From assembly GCF_014189455.1 (NCBI RefSeq), contig NZ_CP050296.1, positions 4,832,001 through 4,896,000 of the forward strand: a DNA stretch of 64,000 nt, written 5' to 3'. The translations under genes and the position numbers were made by a program. Below the pieces are notes generated by a model. It made no database searches, was not told the DNA's origin, and saw nothing but the letters and a program-made list of their open reading frames with translations. How positions within the stretch are numbered: the first letter of the stretch is position 1; the number at the start of each line of letters is the position of its first letter. Source of the DNA: Mesorhizobium huakuii. GTDB taxonomy: Bacteria > Pseudomonadota > Alphaproteobacteria > Rhizobiales > Rhizobiaceae. Shown here piece by piece: positions 35,147-44,230 of the stretch.

Positions 35147-35382
35147 CAATCTCCCCCTTGTGGGGGTTGAGGAGCGGTCCGCGCAGCGGACGGAAAGCCA
35201 ACTGCTTGGCTTTCCGAGCGACGATCGCCTGGCAGGACAGAGGGGGGCGTGAAGGAACGCCAGCGTTTGACATTTATGCGCTGCGTCGGATGCGAGTTAT
35301 CCGAGGAGCCTGGGCGCAACCGGCTGGATATGGCGGCGGGACAGCGCCCCCTCTGTCCTGCCGGACATCTCCACGAGGGGGA
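35147..35382. repeat. Interspersed palindromic repeat (large type)
   Basis: Fills most of the 334-bp gap between convergent atpF and rnhB; no gene is seen. The left arm starts AATCTCCCCCTTGTGGGGG and continues to GGCAGGACAGAGGGGGGCG. The right arm reads AGCGCCCCCTCTGTCCTGCC and ATCTCCACGAGGGGGAG. An internal small hairpin, GGAAAGCCAACTGCTTGGCTTTCC, lies between. Confidence 0.75.
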
Positions 35383-35405
35383 GCTCAGCTGTCATCGCCG
35401 TCGGC

Positions 35406-36101
35406 TCAATCCAGCCCGGCCAAGCTTTCTTCTTCAACCACCTCAGCTCCGCCCAGCCTGAACGGCGCGAACGACACGCGGTGGAGCCGCGCGACCGGGC
35501 CATGCGCCTCGATCGCTGTCCGATGCCGGGCGGTGGCGTAACCCATATGGACCTCGAAGCCGTAGCGATCATGATGGCTGCCGCAGCCGCACATCATGCG
35601 GTCGCGCATCACCTTGGCGACGATCGAGGCGGCGGCGATCGACTGCGAGCGCTGGTCGCCCTTGATCAGCGCACGGCCGTCGCAAGGGAGCCCCGGCGGC
35701 ACGTCGCGTCCGTCGGCCAGCGCAAGCTTCGGCCGAACCGAAAGCCCGACCAGAGCGCGGCGCATCGCCTCGAGGCTGGCCTTCAGGATGTTGCTGCCGT
35801 CAATGCCTTCGGCGCTGATCGAGGCCATCGAAACCGCCTGTGCCGAGCCAAGAATGCGCAGGAACAGCGCCTCGCGCTGCAAATGGCTGAGCCGTTTGGA
35901 ATCGTCGAGGCCTTCGGGGATGTTGGTGGGGTCGAGCACCACCGCTGCGGCGACCACCGGCCCGGCCAGCGGACCGCGGCCGGCCTCGTCCATCCCGGCG
36001 ACCGGCCACAGGCCATCGGCCATCGCCTTCGTCTCGAAGGAGAAATCGGGTTTCTCGACGATTTCGAAGAGAAGCGGAGAATCGGAACGCGCGCGAGCCA
36101 T
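35406..36101 (-). CDS. rnhB: Ribonuclease HII
   Basis: 231 aa from ATG 36101. Catalytic DExxG motif is [19 protein letters not shown] (D-E-A-G near residue 37), with DDSKRLS and the second acidic cluster LADGRDVP near 148. C-terminal [17 protein letters not shown] is diagnostic. RNase HII removes ribonucleotides misincorporated in DNA. An N-terminal extension of about 30 residues is common in rhizobia. It is convergent with the atp operon. Confidence 0.95.
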   Translation of the reverse strand: MARARSDSPLLFEIVEKPDFSFETKAMADGLWPVAGMDEAGRGPLAGPVVAAAVVLDPTNIPEGLDDSKRLSHLQREALFLRILGSAQAVSMASISAEGIDGSNILKASLEAMRRALVGLSVRPKLALADGRDVPPGLPCDGRALIKGDQRSQSIAAASIVAKVMRDRMMCGCGSHHDRYGFEVHMGYATARHRTAIEAHGPVARLHRVSFAPFRLGGAEVVEEESLAGLD

Positions 36102-36252
36102 GTTGCGGCGAGGTTCGCATCGGCTCCGATTCTCCGCAAGTCCCTCCGGGTCGGGTGGGGCGCCGGACCGGGAGGGCACCGTCTGCAGGCCGGGGCAGGC
36201 CGGACGGGATTTCTTGCCGTGGCGGGTCAAACCGCCACGGCAAATTGCATTC

Positions 36253-37458
36253 TCAGAGCAGCATCAGCTGTTCCTGGTCTTTTCCAGCCGCGACGAACTG
36301 GTCGGTGCGCAGCGTGCGCCGTTCGGCGTTGAGCCCGAGCCGCTTGGCGGTGATCTCGAAGCGCCGGCCGATCTGCCAGGCGTAGGGTCCGGCGCCCTTC
36401 ATGCGCTTGCCCCATTCCGAATCGTAGTCCTTGCCATCGCGCATCGAGCGGATCAGCGACATCACGTGGCGATAGCGGTCGGGATAGTGGCGCAGCAGCC
36501 AGTCCTTGAAGATCGGGCTGACCTCCAGCGGCAGGCGCAGCACAACATAACCCGCCTCGCGCGCGCCGGCGGCGCGTGCCGAATCGAGGATCCGCTCCAT
36601 CTCCTGGTCGGTGAGGCCGGGGATGATCGGCGCGACCATGACCGAAGTCGGAATGCCGGCATCCGAAAGTTGCCGGATCGCTTCCAGCCGCTTGGTCGGC
36701 GTCGACGCGCGAGGTTCCATCGTCCTGGCCAGCATGCGGTCCATCGTCGTCACCGACAGCGCCACCTTGGCCAGCCCGCGTTCGGCCATACGCGACAATA
36801 TGTCGATGTCGCGCGTCACCAGAGCGGATTTGGTGACGATGCCGACCGGATGGCCGCGTGCCTCCAGCACTTCGAGGATCTCGCGCATGATCCGGTACTG
36901 CTTCTCGATCGGCTGGTAGGGATCGGTGTTGGTGCCGATGGCGATGGTGCGCGGCTGGTAGCCGTCCTTCGACAGCTCCTTGTCGAGCAGCCGCGCCGCA
37001 TCCGGCTTGGCGAACAGCTTGGATTCGAAATCCAGCCCCGGCGACAGGCCCATGAAGGCGTGCGTCGGCCGCGCGAAGCAATAGACGCAGCCATGTTCGC
37101 AGCCGCGATAGGGGTTGATCGAGCGGTCGAAGGAGATGTCGGGCGATTCATTGCGGGTGATGATGGTGCGCGGCTTTTCCACCTGCACCTCGGTCTTGAA
37201 CGGCGGCAGTTCCTCCAGCGAACTCCAGCCATCGTCGAAGACATGCCGGCTGACGGGTTCGAAGCGGCCGGACGGATTGATGCCCGCCGACCGGCCGCGG
37301 TTGCGGTCCGGGCGGATACGCATGCCACTCTGCTCGATCATCGCATTGGCCATTTCGGCGCGTCCTGCCCCGAAGGCTGCAATGTCGGCACGCACGATCG
37401 GTTCCATCTTGGCCCGCTCCCAGGGACTGTCCATGTTGTTTCGAATCGCTCTGCTCAT
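36253..37458 (-). CDS. Radical SAM protein, PA0069 family
   Basis: 401 aa from ATG 37458, with AGGA 9 nt upstream. The cluster motif C-x3-C-x2-C reads [19 protein letters not shown] (near residue 110). N-terminal [13 protein letters not shown] and [20 protein letters not shown] are characteristic of the PA0069/SplB-like group (Rv2578c type). The downstream half contains [12 protein letters not shown] and [16 protein letters not shown]. No function is established; it is often annotated as similar to spore photoproduct lyase. It is separated from rnhB by 151 bp. Confidence 0.9.
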   Translation of the reverse strand: MSRAIRNNMDSPWERAKMEPIVRADIAAFGAGRAEMANAMIEQSGMRIRPDRNRGRSAGINPSGRFEPVSRHVFDDGWSSLEELPPFKTEVQVEKPRTIITRNESPDISFDRSINPYRGCEHGCVYCFARPTHAFMGLSPGLDFESKLFAKPDAARLLDKELSKDGYQPRTIAIGTNTDPYQPIEKQYRIMREILEVLEARGHPVGIVTKSALVTRDIDILSRMAERGLAKVALSVTTMDRMLARTMEPRASTPTKRLEAIRQLSDAGIPTSVMVAPIIPGLTDQEMERILDSARAAGAREAGYVVLRLPLEVSPIFKDWLLRHYPDRYRHVMSLIRSMRDGKDYDSEWGKRMKGAGPYAWQIGRRFEITAKRLGLNAERRTLRTDQFVAAGKDQEQLMLL

Positions 37459-37557
37459 GAAATTATTCCTATTTTGCCGATGAGAACAAAGCAAGAACTT
37501 TTTATGCTGCGCCGCAAAAACTGGCGCTATGCGCGGCTTTCCGCTATTCGGCTAAAT

Positions 37558-38085
37558 ATGCTCAGTGTTCTCATCGAAACGCGCAATGACGAGGAGGCTC
37601 TCGCCCGCACGCTCGCCTCGCTGATTGGCGGCGCGGTCGAGGGCGTGGTGCGGGAGGTTGTCGTTTGCGACACCGGCTCCACCGACCAGACGCATCATGT
37701 CGCCGAGCATGCTGGCTGCCACTATATGGCGAGCGGCGGCATCGCCGCCGGGATCCGGCAGGCCAAGGGAGACTGGCTGCTGCTGCTGGAACCCGGCGCG
37801 CGGCTGGTGGAGGGCTGGATCGACGCGGTCGTCGTGCACACGGCGAAGCAAACCATGGCGGCGCGATTCTCACGCGCGCGCGGTAGCCGCACGCCGTTCC
37901 TGGCCCGGGTCTTTTCGGGAAACCGGGCTCTCGCCGATGGGCTGGTGATCAGCAAACGGCAGGCCGCGTCCTTGTCGAAGAGCGCCAGCAGCGCCGAGGC
38001 TCTGGCGCGCGGCCTGGCGACAAAGAAGCTCGACGCCGAGATCTGGGTGGCGCCGCCGAAGCAGCAGCACCGCGCCCCAAAGTGA
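37558..38085 (+). CDS. Small glycosyltransferase family 2-like protein
   Basis: 175 aa from ATG 37558; an upstream in-frame ATG at 37504 adds 18 residues. The GT-A Rossmann-like N-terminus is MLSVLIETRNDEEALARTLASL, followed by VVCDTGSTDQT (the D-x-G-S-x-D sugar-nucleotide motif) and GDWLLLLEPGARL where a D-x-D would be expected, here E-P-G, so catalysis may be altered or lost. It is much shorter than a normal GT2 (about 250-350 aa) and lacks the acceptor-binding half. It is divergent from the radical SAM gene. Confidence 0.75.
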   Translation: MLSVLIETRNDEEALARTLASLIGGAVEGVVREVVVCDTGSTDQTHHVAEHAGCHYMASGGIAAGIRQAKGDWLLLLEPGARLVEGWIDAVVVHTAKQTMAARFSRARGSRTPFLARVFSGNRALADGLVISKRQAASLSKSASSAEALARGLATKKLDAEIWVAPPKQQHRAPK

Positions 38086-38231
38086 TTTTTTGCATCTGCT
38101 CTGTCCATTGTGCATTGCACAAAACCTGACGCGGGGTTAGCCTTCCCCTGAGGCGGGTGAATTGGGTTTGGGTCAGGCGAGTGGTGAGCACCGATGCGGC
38201 ATCGGGTGTCACCCTCATAGAAGAGGACCCG

Positions 38232-39206
38232 ATGAGCCTTTCAACATCAGACAAATCCGGCGTCGCCAGTCTCGAGGCCATTGCGCGCAATGGCAGCCTG
38301 CTGCGGCGCATTGCCGTGCGCATTCCGACCTATCTGACGGACCTTCGCGAAAACCCTGCCTGGCTGCCGATGTTCATGCTGGCGCGCACCATGCCTGGGC
38401 GCCGCATGCATTGGCTGGGTGCAAAACGCGCCCGCCCTGCCGACAATGTTGGGGATACGATGTTTGCCGGTGTCGAGCGGGCGGCGGTGGTCGATGCACT
38501 GCGTTCCGACGGCCTGTTTTCTGGCCTGGTCCTGCCATCGGAAATTCATGAAGAGATCGCGGAGTTCGCGGGGCGTACGCCTTGCTTCGGCAATTTCGAC
38601 CGCCGTCTCGAATTCATGCCGGGCGAGCATGCGCAGGCCGAGAAACGGTTGGGCCGCTCTCTGCTCAGCGGGCACTATTTCGAGCGCATCCTCGACTGTC
38701 CCGCGGCACTCGCCATACAGCGCGATCCGCTGCTTCTCGACATTGCGGCGCACTATCTCGGCGCTCAGGCGAAACTGATCACGACGCGCGTCTGGTGGAG
38801 TTTTCCGACCGGCGAAGCCTCGGACGCCGACAAGAACCTTGCCTCGCTCGGCAAGTATCATTTCGACCTCGACGACTGGCGCATGCTGAAATTCTTCTTC
38901 TACCTCAAGCCTGTCGATGCCGACACCGGTCCGCATGTCTATGTCCGGGGCAGCCACAAGCGTCGCGCCATCAAGCATCAGCTCACTCTGTTGGTCGGCC
39001 ATCCCGCCCAGGAGGTGCTGGACGTCTATGGCGAGCAGAGCCCGGTGACGCTGACCGGAGAGGCGGGCCTCGGCTTCGTCGAGGATCCCTTCGGTTTCCA
39101 CATGGGCACGGTGCCGGCGCGCACGCCGCGGCTGATGATGGAAGTCGGCTTCGGCGTTTCGCGCCCCTCGCGCCGGCGCTTTCATGGCGAGCCGGTCATC
39201 CGCTGA
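38232..39206 (+). CDS. Phytanoyl-CoA dioxygenase-like (PhyH) family protein
   Basis: 324 aa from ATG 38232. The Fe(II)/2-oxoglutarate oxygenase motif is visible: HFDLDDWRMLKFFFYLKPVD gives the H-x-D pair (near residue 219), followed by GPHVYVRGSHKRR, and the distal His is in FGFHMGTVP with Arg in RLMMEV. The N-terminal 100 residues are not assigned. Substrate is undefined; rhizobial PhyH-like enzymes of this type are often linked to lipid or sugar modification. The gene is monocistronic between a divergent radical SAM/GT region and convergent moaB. Confidence 0.75.
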   Translation: MSLSTSDKSGVASLEAIARNGSLLRRIAVRIPTYLTDLRENPAWLPMFMLARTMPGRRMHWLGAKRARPADNVGDTMFAGVERAAVVDALRSDGLFSGLVLPSEIHEEIAEFAGRTPCFGNFDRRLEFMPGEHAQAEKRLGRSLLSGHYFERILDCPAALAIQRDPLLLDIAAHYLGAQAKLITTRVWWSFPTGEASDADKNLASLGKYHFDLDDWRMLKFFFYLKPVDADTGPHVYVRGSHKRRAIKHQLTLLVGHPAQEVLDVYGEQSPVTLTGEAGLGFVEDPFGFHMGTVPARTPRLMMEVGFGVSRPSRRRFHGEPVIR

Positions 39207-39237
39207 CGGCGGACTGTAGGAAGCGCAATTCTGCGTG

Positions 39238-39783
39238 TTACTTCCCGCGCCGCAGATGTTCGTCCAGGCGCGGCATGATCTCGACGAAGTTGCAGGGCAT
39301 GTGGCGGTAATCGAGTTGCGCCTTGAGGATACCGTCCCAAGCGTCCTTGCAGGCGCCGGGCGAACCCGGCAGCACGAAGACGAAGGTGGCGTTGACGACA
39401 CCGCCGGTTGCCCGACTCTGAATCGTCGACGTGCCGATCTTATCGTACGAGATGCGGTGGAACACTTCGGAAAAGCCGTCCATGCGCTTTTCGAAGATCG
39501 GCTCCAGCGCGTCCGGCGTCACGTCGCGCCCGGTGAAGCCGGTGCCGCCGGTGGTGATGACGACATCGATGGTCTTGTCCCGCGACCACGCCAGCACCGT
39601 GTCGCGGATCTTTTCGCGGTCATCGGTGACGATATCGCGGGCGGCTAGGATGTGGCCTGCCTCAGTGATGCGGTCGGCCAGCGTCTGGCCGGATTTGTCG
39701 TCGGCGAGGCTGCGCGTGTCGGAAACCGTCAGCACCGCGATGCGCACCGGAATGAACGAACGGCTCTCGTTGATCCCAGCCAT
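39238..39783 (-). CDS. moaB: Molybdenum cofactor biosynthesis protein B
   Basis: 181 aa from ATG 39783, one base after the ispE stop (39785). MoCF-biosynthesis fold: VRIAVLTVSDTRSLADDKSGQ, the phosphate-binding TTGGTGFTGRDVTPDAL (near residue 85) and LPGSPGACKDAWD. MoaB/Mog-type proteins adenylylate molybdopterin before metal insertion. It ends a minus-strand run that begins at DUF2007. The adjacency of ispE and moaB is common in rhizobia. Confidence 0.93.
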   Translation of the reverse strand: MAGINESRSFIPVRIAVLTVSDTRSLADDKSGQTLADRITEAGHILAARDIVTDDREKIRDTVLAWSRDKTIDVVITTGGTGFTGRDVTPDALEPIFEKRMDGFSEVFHRISYDKIGTSTIQSRATGGVVNATFVFVLPGSPGACKDAWDGILKAQLDYRHMPCNFVEIMPRLDEHLRRGK

Positions 39784-39784
39784 T

Positions 39785-40672
39785 TCACTCAACCTCCGAT
39801 GACATGCTGCGCGTCGCCGCGACGAACCAGTCGGGCTGGCGACCGCGGATCTCGGCCGCCGCGCGCTTGGCGACATTGCCGGTCTCGAACAGGCCGAAAC
39901 AGGTCGCGCCCGATCCGGACATGCGTGAAAAGCCCGATCCGGCCCTATCAAGCCACGACAGCGCCCGGCCTATGGCGGGCTGCAGCGCCAGCGCCGCCGG
40001 TTCGAGATCATTGCGGGTGATCTCCAGCCAGTTGCGCAGGCTGTGAAAATCGATGCTGCGCGGCAGCGGCGGCAGAGGCTCGTTGTCGCGGCGGGAAAGG
40101 GCCGCGAACACGTCGGCCGTCGAGACCGGCGTGCCGGGATTGACCAGCACCAGTCCCAGCGCCGAGAAGTCCGGCACCATCGACAGCTCTTCACCAATGC
40201 CGCGCGCCACCAGCGGCTTTGCCGCCAGGCACATCGGCACATCGGCGCCAAGCGATAGACCGATCCGCGCCAGTTCGGTCCCGCCCATGTCCAAGCCCCA
40301 TGTTTGCGCCAGCCCGCGCAGCACGGCTGCCGCGTCGCTCGAACCGCCGCCGACGCCGGAGGCGACCGGCAGGTTCTTTTCCAGCTTTATGGCGACGGGC
40401 GGGGTGCGCTCGGAGCCAGCCTCTCGTCGCAAGGTATCGCGGGCCTTCAGCACCAGATTGCTGGCGTCGAGGGGAACTGCCGGCGCATAACGGCCGGACA
40501 CAGTAAAATCGTCACTGTCGGCGAGCGCGATCTCGACCCTGTCGCCAAACCGCGTGAACACCGCAAGGCTGTCGATCAGGTGATAACCGTCAGGACGCCT
40601 GCCTGTGACATGCAGCGCCAGATTGATCTTGGCATGCGCGTGCCATGTGCGCGAACCGATCTCGGTGTCCAC
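39785..40672 (-). CDS. ispE: 4-diphosphocytidyl-2-C-methyl-D-erythritol kinase
   Basis: 295 aa. GHMP kinase: N-terminal [23 protein letters not shown]-like motif ([18 protein letters not shown]), then the ATP-binding glycine loop [19 protein letters not shown] near residue 95. It is a step of the non-mevalonate isoprenoid pathway. Close to moaB (1 bp) and 26 bp from the small membrane gene at 40699. Its product pathway feeds the polyprenyl diphosphate synthase at 43193-44209. Confidence 0.96.
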   Translation of the reverse strand: [295 protein letters not shown]

Positions 40673-40698
40673 GGCGTCAGTCGTATGGGGGATGATGC

Positions 40699-40884
40699 TC
40701 AGTCCTTGGCCAGCCGGTATTCGCCGGTCTTCGGATCCTTGACCAGCGTTCCCATCGCGCCATTGGCCGCCTGCTTTTCGGTGCGCCGCACCTTGGCGGT
40801 CACGCGCTCGGCTTCGCGCACGAAGGTGCGGTAACCGAAATAGGCGGCCACGCCAACCACGGTGAAGAAAATGATCTGCGGCAT
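40699..40884 (-). CDS. Small membrane protein, 61 aa
   Basis: Start ATG 40884 with AGGAG 7 nt upstream. One N-terminal hydrophobic segment (PQIIFFTVVGVAAYFGYRTF) is followed by a charged tail (REAERVTAKVRRTEKQ) ending KDPKTGEYRLAKD. No known function. It lies in the run between the S49 peptidase and ispE, so it is probably co-transcribed. The palindrome at 40937-40984 sits just upstream. Confidence 0.75.
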   Translation of the reverse strand: MPQIIFFTVVGVAAYFGYRTFVREAERVTAKVRRTEKQAANGAMGTLVKDPKTGEYRLAKD

Positions 40885-40936
40885 GTCACAACTCCTACCA
40901 CGCTGGGCCGGCGAAGGCGGCCGGTCGGGTCGGTTA

Positions 40937-40984
40937 ATGCATGTCGCCCAAAACTGTGTTCGGTTTTGGGAAAACGACATGCAT
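40937..40984. repeat. Short interspersed palindrome, second copy
   Basis: 48 bp, outer arms ATGCATGTCG/CGACATGCAT and inner CCCAAAA/TTTTGGG, same family as 25594-25642. It lies between the S49 peptidase and the small membrane gene. Confidence 0.85.
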
Positions 40985-41024
40985 AGGACTTCAAGCCTTC
41001 ATGCTAGACGGTTTTGCCGGCTTT

Positions 41025-41885
41025 TCAAAGCCCGAAGCGAGCCCACAGTGCGCGCTCTTCCGCCGCATCGATGACGCCGCTGGCGGCAGCTGCGGCGATA
41101 TCGGGCGCTGAAAAGCCCTTGCTCGAGCCGAACAGGCCGAAACGGCTGAGGAAACCGCGTGGCGCCGTGACCAATCTCAGCTGGGTTTTCGCCCCGAACC
41201 GGGTCTTCAGCACCGTGCGCATGTCGCCGAGCGCATCGACGAGGCCGAGCTCCAGACCCCTTTTGCCGGTCCAGAACAGGCCGGTGAACAAGTCCGGATC
41301 GTCCTTCAGCTTCGTGCCGCGCCGCTCCTTGACCAGATCGATGAAGGTATCGTGCACCTCGAGCTGCAGCGCCTTCAGCCGCTCGACGTCTTCCTTCTTC
41401 TCGGGCTTGAACGGATCGAGCACCGCCTTGTTCTGTCCGGCGGTGTGGACACGGCGCTCGACGCCGATCTTCTTCATCAGTTCGGGAAAGCCGAACGAGG
41501 CCGAGACCACACCGATGGAACCGACGATGGAGGAGGGATCGGCAAAAATCTCATCGCCGGCAACCGCGATCATGTAACCGCCTGAGGCGGCGACGTCCTC
41601 GACGAAGACCAGCACCTTCTTGTTCTTTTCAACTGCCAGATCGCGGATGCGCTTGAAGATCAGCCTCGACTGCACCGGCGAGCCGCCGGGCGAATTGATC
41701 GAGACGGCAACGGCCGGCGCGTCGAAGGAAAACGCCTTTTCGATGAGGCCGGCTGTGGAAGCCAGCGACAGATTCTGCCGGAACTGGCCGCCGGCCATGA
41801 TGGTGCCGTGCAGCCGGATGACCGGAATGGTGACGACGGTGGAGCGCCAGGATTTCGGCAGCAGTCGGTTGAAAAGGCGTTTCAC
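41025..41885 (-). CDS. S49 family peptidase (SohB/SppA-like)
   Basis: 286 aa from GTG 41885 (MKRLFNRLLPKSW). ClpP-like serine protease fold: VTIPVIRLHGTIM, the oxyanion glycine segment SINSPGGSPVQSRLIFKRI (near residue 65), and the nucleophile-type serine in EDVAASGGYMIAVAGDEI. Single-domain S49 enzymes are signal-peptide or membrane-protein peptidases. No strong membrane anchor is evident. It lies between the methyltransferase and the small membrane gene in the same minus-strand run; the 79-bp gap to the methyltransferase holds nothing obvious. Confidence 0.88.
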   Translation of the reverse strand: MKRLFNRLLPKSWRSTVVTIPVIRLHGTIMAGGQFRQNLSLASTAGLIEKAFSFDAPAVAVSINSPGGSPVQSRLIFKRIRDLAVEKNKKVLVFVEDVAASGGYMIAVAGDEIFADPSSIVGSIGVVSASFGFPELMKKIGVERRVHTAGQNKAVLDPFKPEKKEDVERLKALQLEVHDTFIDLVKERRGTKLKDDPDLFTGLFWTGKRGLELGLVDALGDMRTVLKTRFGAKTQLRLVTAPRGFLSRFGLFGSSKGFSAPDIAAAAASGVIDAAEERALWARFGL

Positions 41886-41964
41886 GAGGGCGTGGTCTCC
41901 GGTCGATGGGTTGCAGGCATGTAGGGATTTCCCGGCCAACGGCAATGCGGAGGCCAGGAATAGC

Positions 41965-42765
41965 TCAATCTCCAAACAACGAGGCGAGACCGTTGGCGAT
42001 CATTTCGCTGCGCTCATCGGGGCCGTTGCCCGATTGTGCGTGAAGCATCAAAGGCGGGCGGATGGCGAGCTTTCCGCGCGCGCCGAGCGCTGCCCGCACA
42101 ATGATTCGGATCGCCGCTGCGTCGGGGCGAGGGTGCACGGCAAGCATCTCGGCATCGCCGAAACGGCCTGATATCGCGTCGAGAATGGCGCCGAGCTGTT
42201 CGGACCGCGCGATGACGGCAAGCCCGCCGCGCGGCCTGACCACCGCCGCCGCACTGCGGATCCAGCTTTCGAACAGCCCGTCCTCCATGACATGGGCTTC
42301 CTTCCGCAGCCTGTCAGGCGTGGCGCGGTCCCGGGCGGCGTTGAAGGGCGGGTTCATGATGACGTAGTCGAAGTCATTGTCGGCGAGGCCGGCGGCGGCC
42401 CTGGCTTGGCCCGACATCGTGACATCGGCCACGAGCACGGAGGCGCGATCGCTGAGATGCGCATTGCCGGGGTGAGCAAGGGTGGCCGACGCGAAGGCCG
42501 CCATTTCCGGTGCGCGTTCGACGAGCACGGCATGAGCTGCCGGACAGCGCGACAGCACCGCCAGGCCGGCAGCACCGGCGCCGGCGCCGAAATCGGCCAG
42601 GCGCCCGTCGAACGAGGATGGCACGGATGCCGCCAGCATCATCGCATCCATGCCGGCGCGGTGTCCGCCATGCTTGGGCTGCACCAGCCAGAACCGGCCG
42701 CGATGGAAGGCATCGACCGTATGGGCCGGCGTCTCCGGGGCGAGGGTGGCTGGCGCGGCCGACAT
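41965..42765 (-). CDS. TrmN6/YfiC-like SAM-dependent methyltransferase
   Basis: 266 aa. Class I methyltransferase with ADFGAGAGAAGLAVLSRCP (SAM loop, near residue 57) and the N-MTase catalytic motif YVIMNPPFNAARD (N-P-P-F, near 133), as in YfiC/TrmN6, which modifies A37 of tRNA1Val. An N-terminal QPKHGGHRAGMDAMMLAA motif is also typical. The start shares its A with the upstream stop (TAATG at 42763-42767), a re-initiation coupling with the DUF2007 gene. Confidence 0.85.
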   Translation of the reverse strand: MSAAPATLAPETPAHTVDAFHRGRFWLVQPKHGGHRAGMDAMMLAASVPSSFDGRLADFGAGAGAAGLAVLSRCPAAHAVLVERAPEMAAFASATLAHPGNAHLSDRASVLVADVTMSGQARAAAGLADNDFDYVIMNPPFNAARDRATPDRLRKEAHVMEDGLFESWIRSAAAVVRPRGGLAVIARSEQLGAILDAISGRFGDAEMLAVHPRPDAAAIRIIVRAALGARGKLAIRPPLMLHAQSGNGPDERSEMIANGLASLFGD

Positions 42766-42989
42766 TATTTTGTGCGGATCTCGTTGGCGATGCCGGCATC
42801 CCTGAGGATGCGCCTTGCTGCATCGGCCTGGTCAGCGTCGACCATGACGCGCTTCTGCAAAAGACCGATCGACCCTTCGAGAATGCTCATATTCTGATCG
42901 GCGACGAAGCAGGCGATGCCGGCGTCGCGCATCAGCGATTCGACGAAGGAAATGATCACGGCATCGTTGGTGCGGACAAGCTCTATCAT
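42765..42989 (-). CDS. DUF2007 domain protein
   Basis: 74 aa. The whole chain is a DUF2007 (putative signal-transducing) domain: IELVRTNDAVIISFVESLMRDAGI, FVADQNMSILEGSIG and VMVDADQADAARRILRDAG. It starts the minus-strand run that leads to moaB and is coupled to the methyltransferase by TAATG. It is divergent from the polyprenyl synthase; the 203-bp gap contains only promoter-sized space. Confidence 0.88.
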   Translation of the reverse strand: MIELVRTNDAVIISFVESLMRDAGIACFVADQNMSILEGSIGLLQKRVMVDADQADAARRILRDAGIANEIRTK

Positions 42990-43192
42990 CGTATGAAACT
43001 CGCAGTTTGCGCCATTGATGTAAACGGGCAGGGGATTCCGCGGCAGAGCCTCGCTCCCTGCCGGATCGTTAACAAGCTGTCACCGGCGCCGCGCCAATTC
43101 GCCACTTGCCGTGGCCGTGTCCGCCGCCCTAGAGTCCGTATCGGGACTAAGGGTGCCGTCGCACGCGTTATACCAAGACGGGAGTGATTGTC

Positions 43193-44209
43193 GTGGGTGT
43201 CGTTCTCAACATCGAAAACGGGAAGCGGGAACCCGCCTCCATCAAGGATCTGATCGATCTGACGGCGGCCGATATGGGGCGCGTCAACGAGTTGATCCTG
43301 TCCAAGGCCGGCTCCGACGTCGAGATGATCCCGGAGGTCGCCAACCATCTGATCTCGTCGGGCGGCAAAAGGCTGCGGCCGATGCTGACGTTGGCCGCCG
43401 CGCAAATGTTCGGCTATGCCGGCGAAGGCCACGTCAAGCTCGCCACCTCGGTCGAGTTCATGCACACGGCGACGCTTCTCCATGACGACGTCGTCGACGA
43501 GAGCGGCATGCGGCGCGGCAAGAAGACCGCCCGCATGATCTGGGGCAACCAGGCAAGCGTACTGGTCGGCGACTTCCTGCTCGGCCAGGCCTTCCGCATG
43601 ATGGTCGATGTCGGTTCGCTCGAAGCGCTCGACATCCTGTCGAGTGCCGCTTCGATCATCGCCGAGGGCGAGGTCATGCAGCTTGCTGCCGCCAAGAACC
43701 TCGAAACCACCGAGGACGAGCACTTCGCCGTCATCAAGGCCAAGACCGCAGCACTTTTTTCGGCTGCTGCCGAAGTCGGCCCGGTCATTGCCCAGGCGAC
43801 CCGCAATGATCGCGCGGCACTACGCTCCTACGGCATGAATCTCGGCCTTGCCTTCCAGCTCATCGACGATGCGCTGGACTATGGCGGCACCAGCAAGGAC
43901 CTCGGCAAGAATGTCGGCGACGATTTCCGTGAGGGCAAGGTGACCTTACCTGTCATCCTCGCCTATCGGCGCGGCACCAAGGCCGAGCGCACCTTCTGGA
44001 AGCGCGCCATCGAGGACAATGTCGTCGACGACGCCGGCCTGGAAAAGGCGATCGGCCTGATGACCCGCCACGGCGCCATCGCCGATACGATCGGCCGCGC
44101 CCGGCATTTCGGCGAGATCGCCCGCGACGCGCTGGCGCCGCTGGAGGAGACGCCGCAGAAATCGGCGCTGATCGACGTCATCGATTTCTGCATCAGCCGG
44201 GTGAACTGA
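43193..44209 (+). CDS. ispB: Long-chain polyprenyl diphosphate synthase (ubiquinone side chain)
   Basis: 338 aa from GTG 43193, with GGGAG 8 nt upstream; a GTG at 43184 adds three residues. Both Asp-rich motifs are present: LLHDDVVDESGMRRGKKTA (first, near residue 95) and LAFQLIDDALDYGG (second, near 220). It matches octaprenyl/decaprenyl diphosphate synthases. In rhizobia the product is likely decaprenyl diphosphate for UQ-10, which the ubiA product (61038-62027) would attach to 4-hydroxybenzoate. The length specificity cannot be read from sequence. Confidence 0.92.
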   Translation: MGVVLNIENGKREPASIKDLIDLTAADMGRVNELILSKAGSDVEMIPEVANHLISSGGKRLRPMLTLAAAQMFGYAGEGHVKLATSVEFMHTATLLHDDVVDESGMRRGKKTARMIWGNQASVLVGDFLLGQAFRMMVDVGSLEALDILSSAASIIAEGEVMQLAAAKNLETTEDEHFAVIKAKTAALFSAAAEVGPVIAQATRNDRAALRSYGMNLGLAFQLIDDALDYGGTSKDLGKNVGDDFREGKVTLPVILAYRRGTKAERTFWKRAIEDNVVDDAGLEKAIGLMTRHGAIADTIGRARHFGEIARDALAPLEETPQKSALIDVIDFCISRVN

Positions 44210-44230
44210 ACGGCGTCACTTCGGCGTCGG

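Noticed and set aside
35596..37500. Long plus-strand frame running into the small glycosyltransferase
   Set aside because: It is antisense to rnhB and the radical SAM gene, both with catalytic motifs. Only the last part from 37558 looks like real protein.
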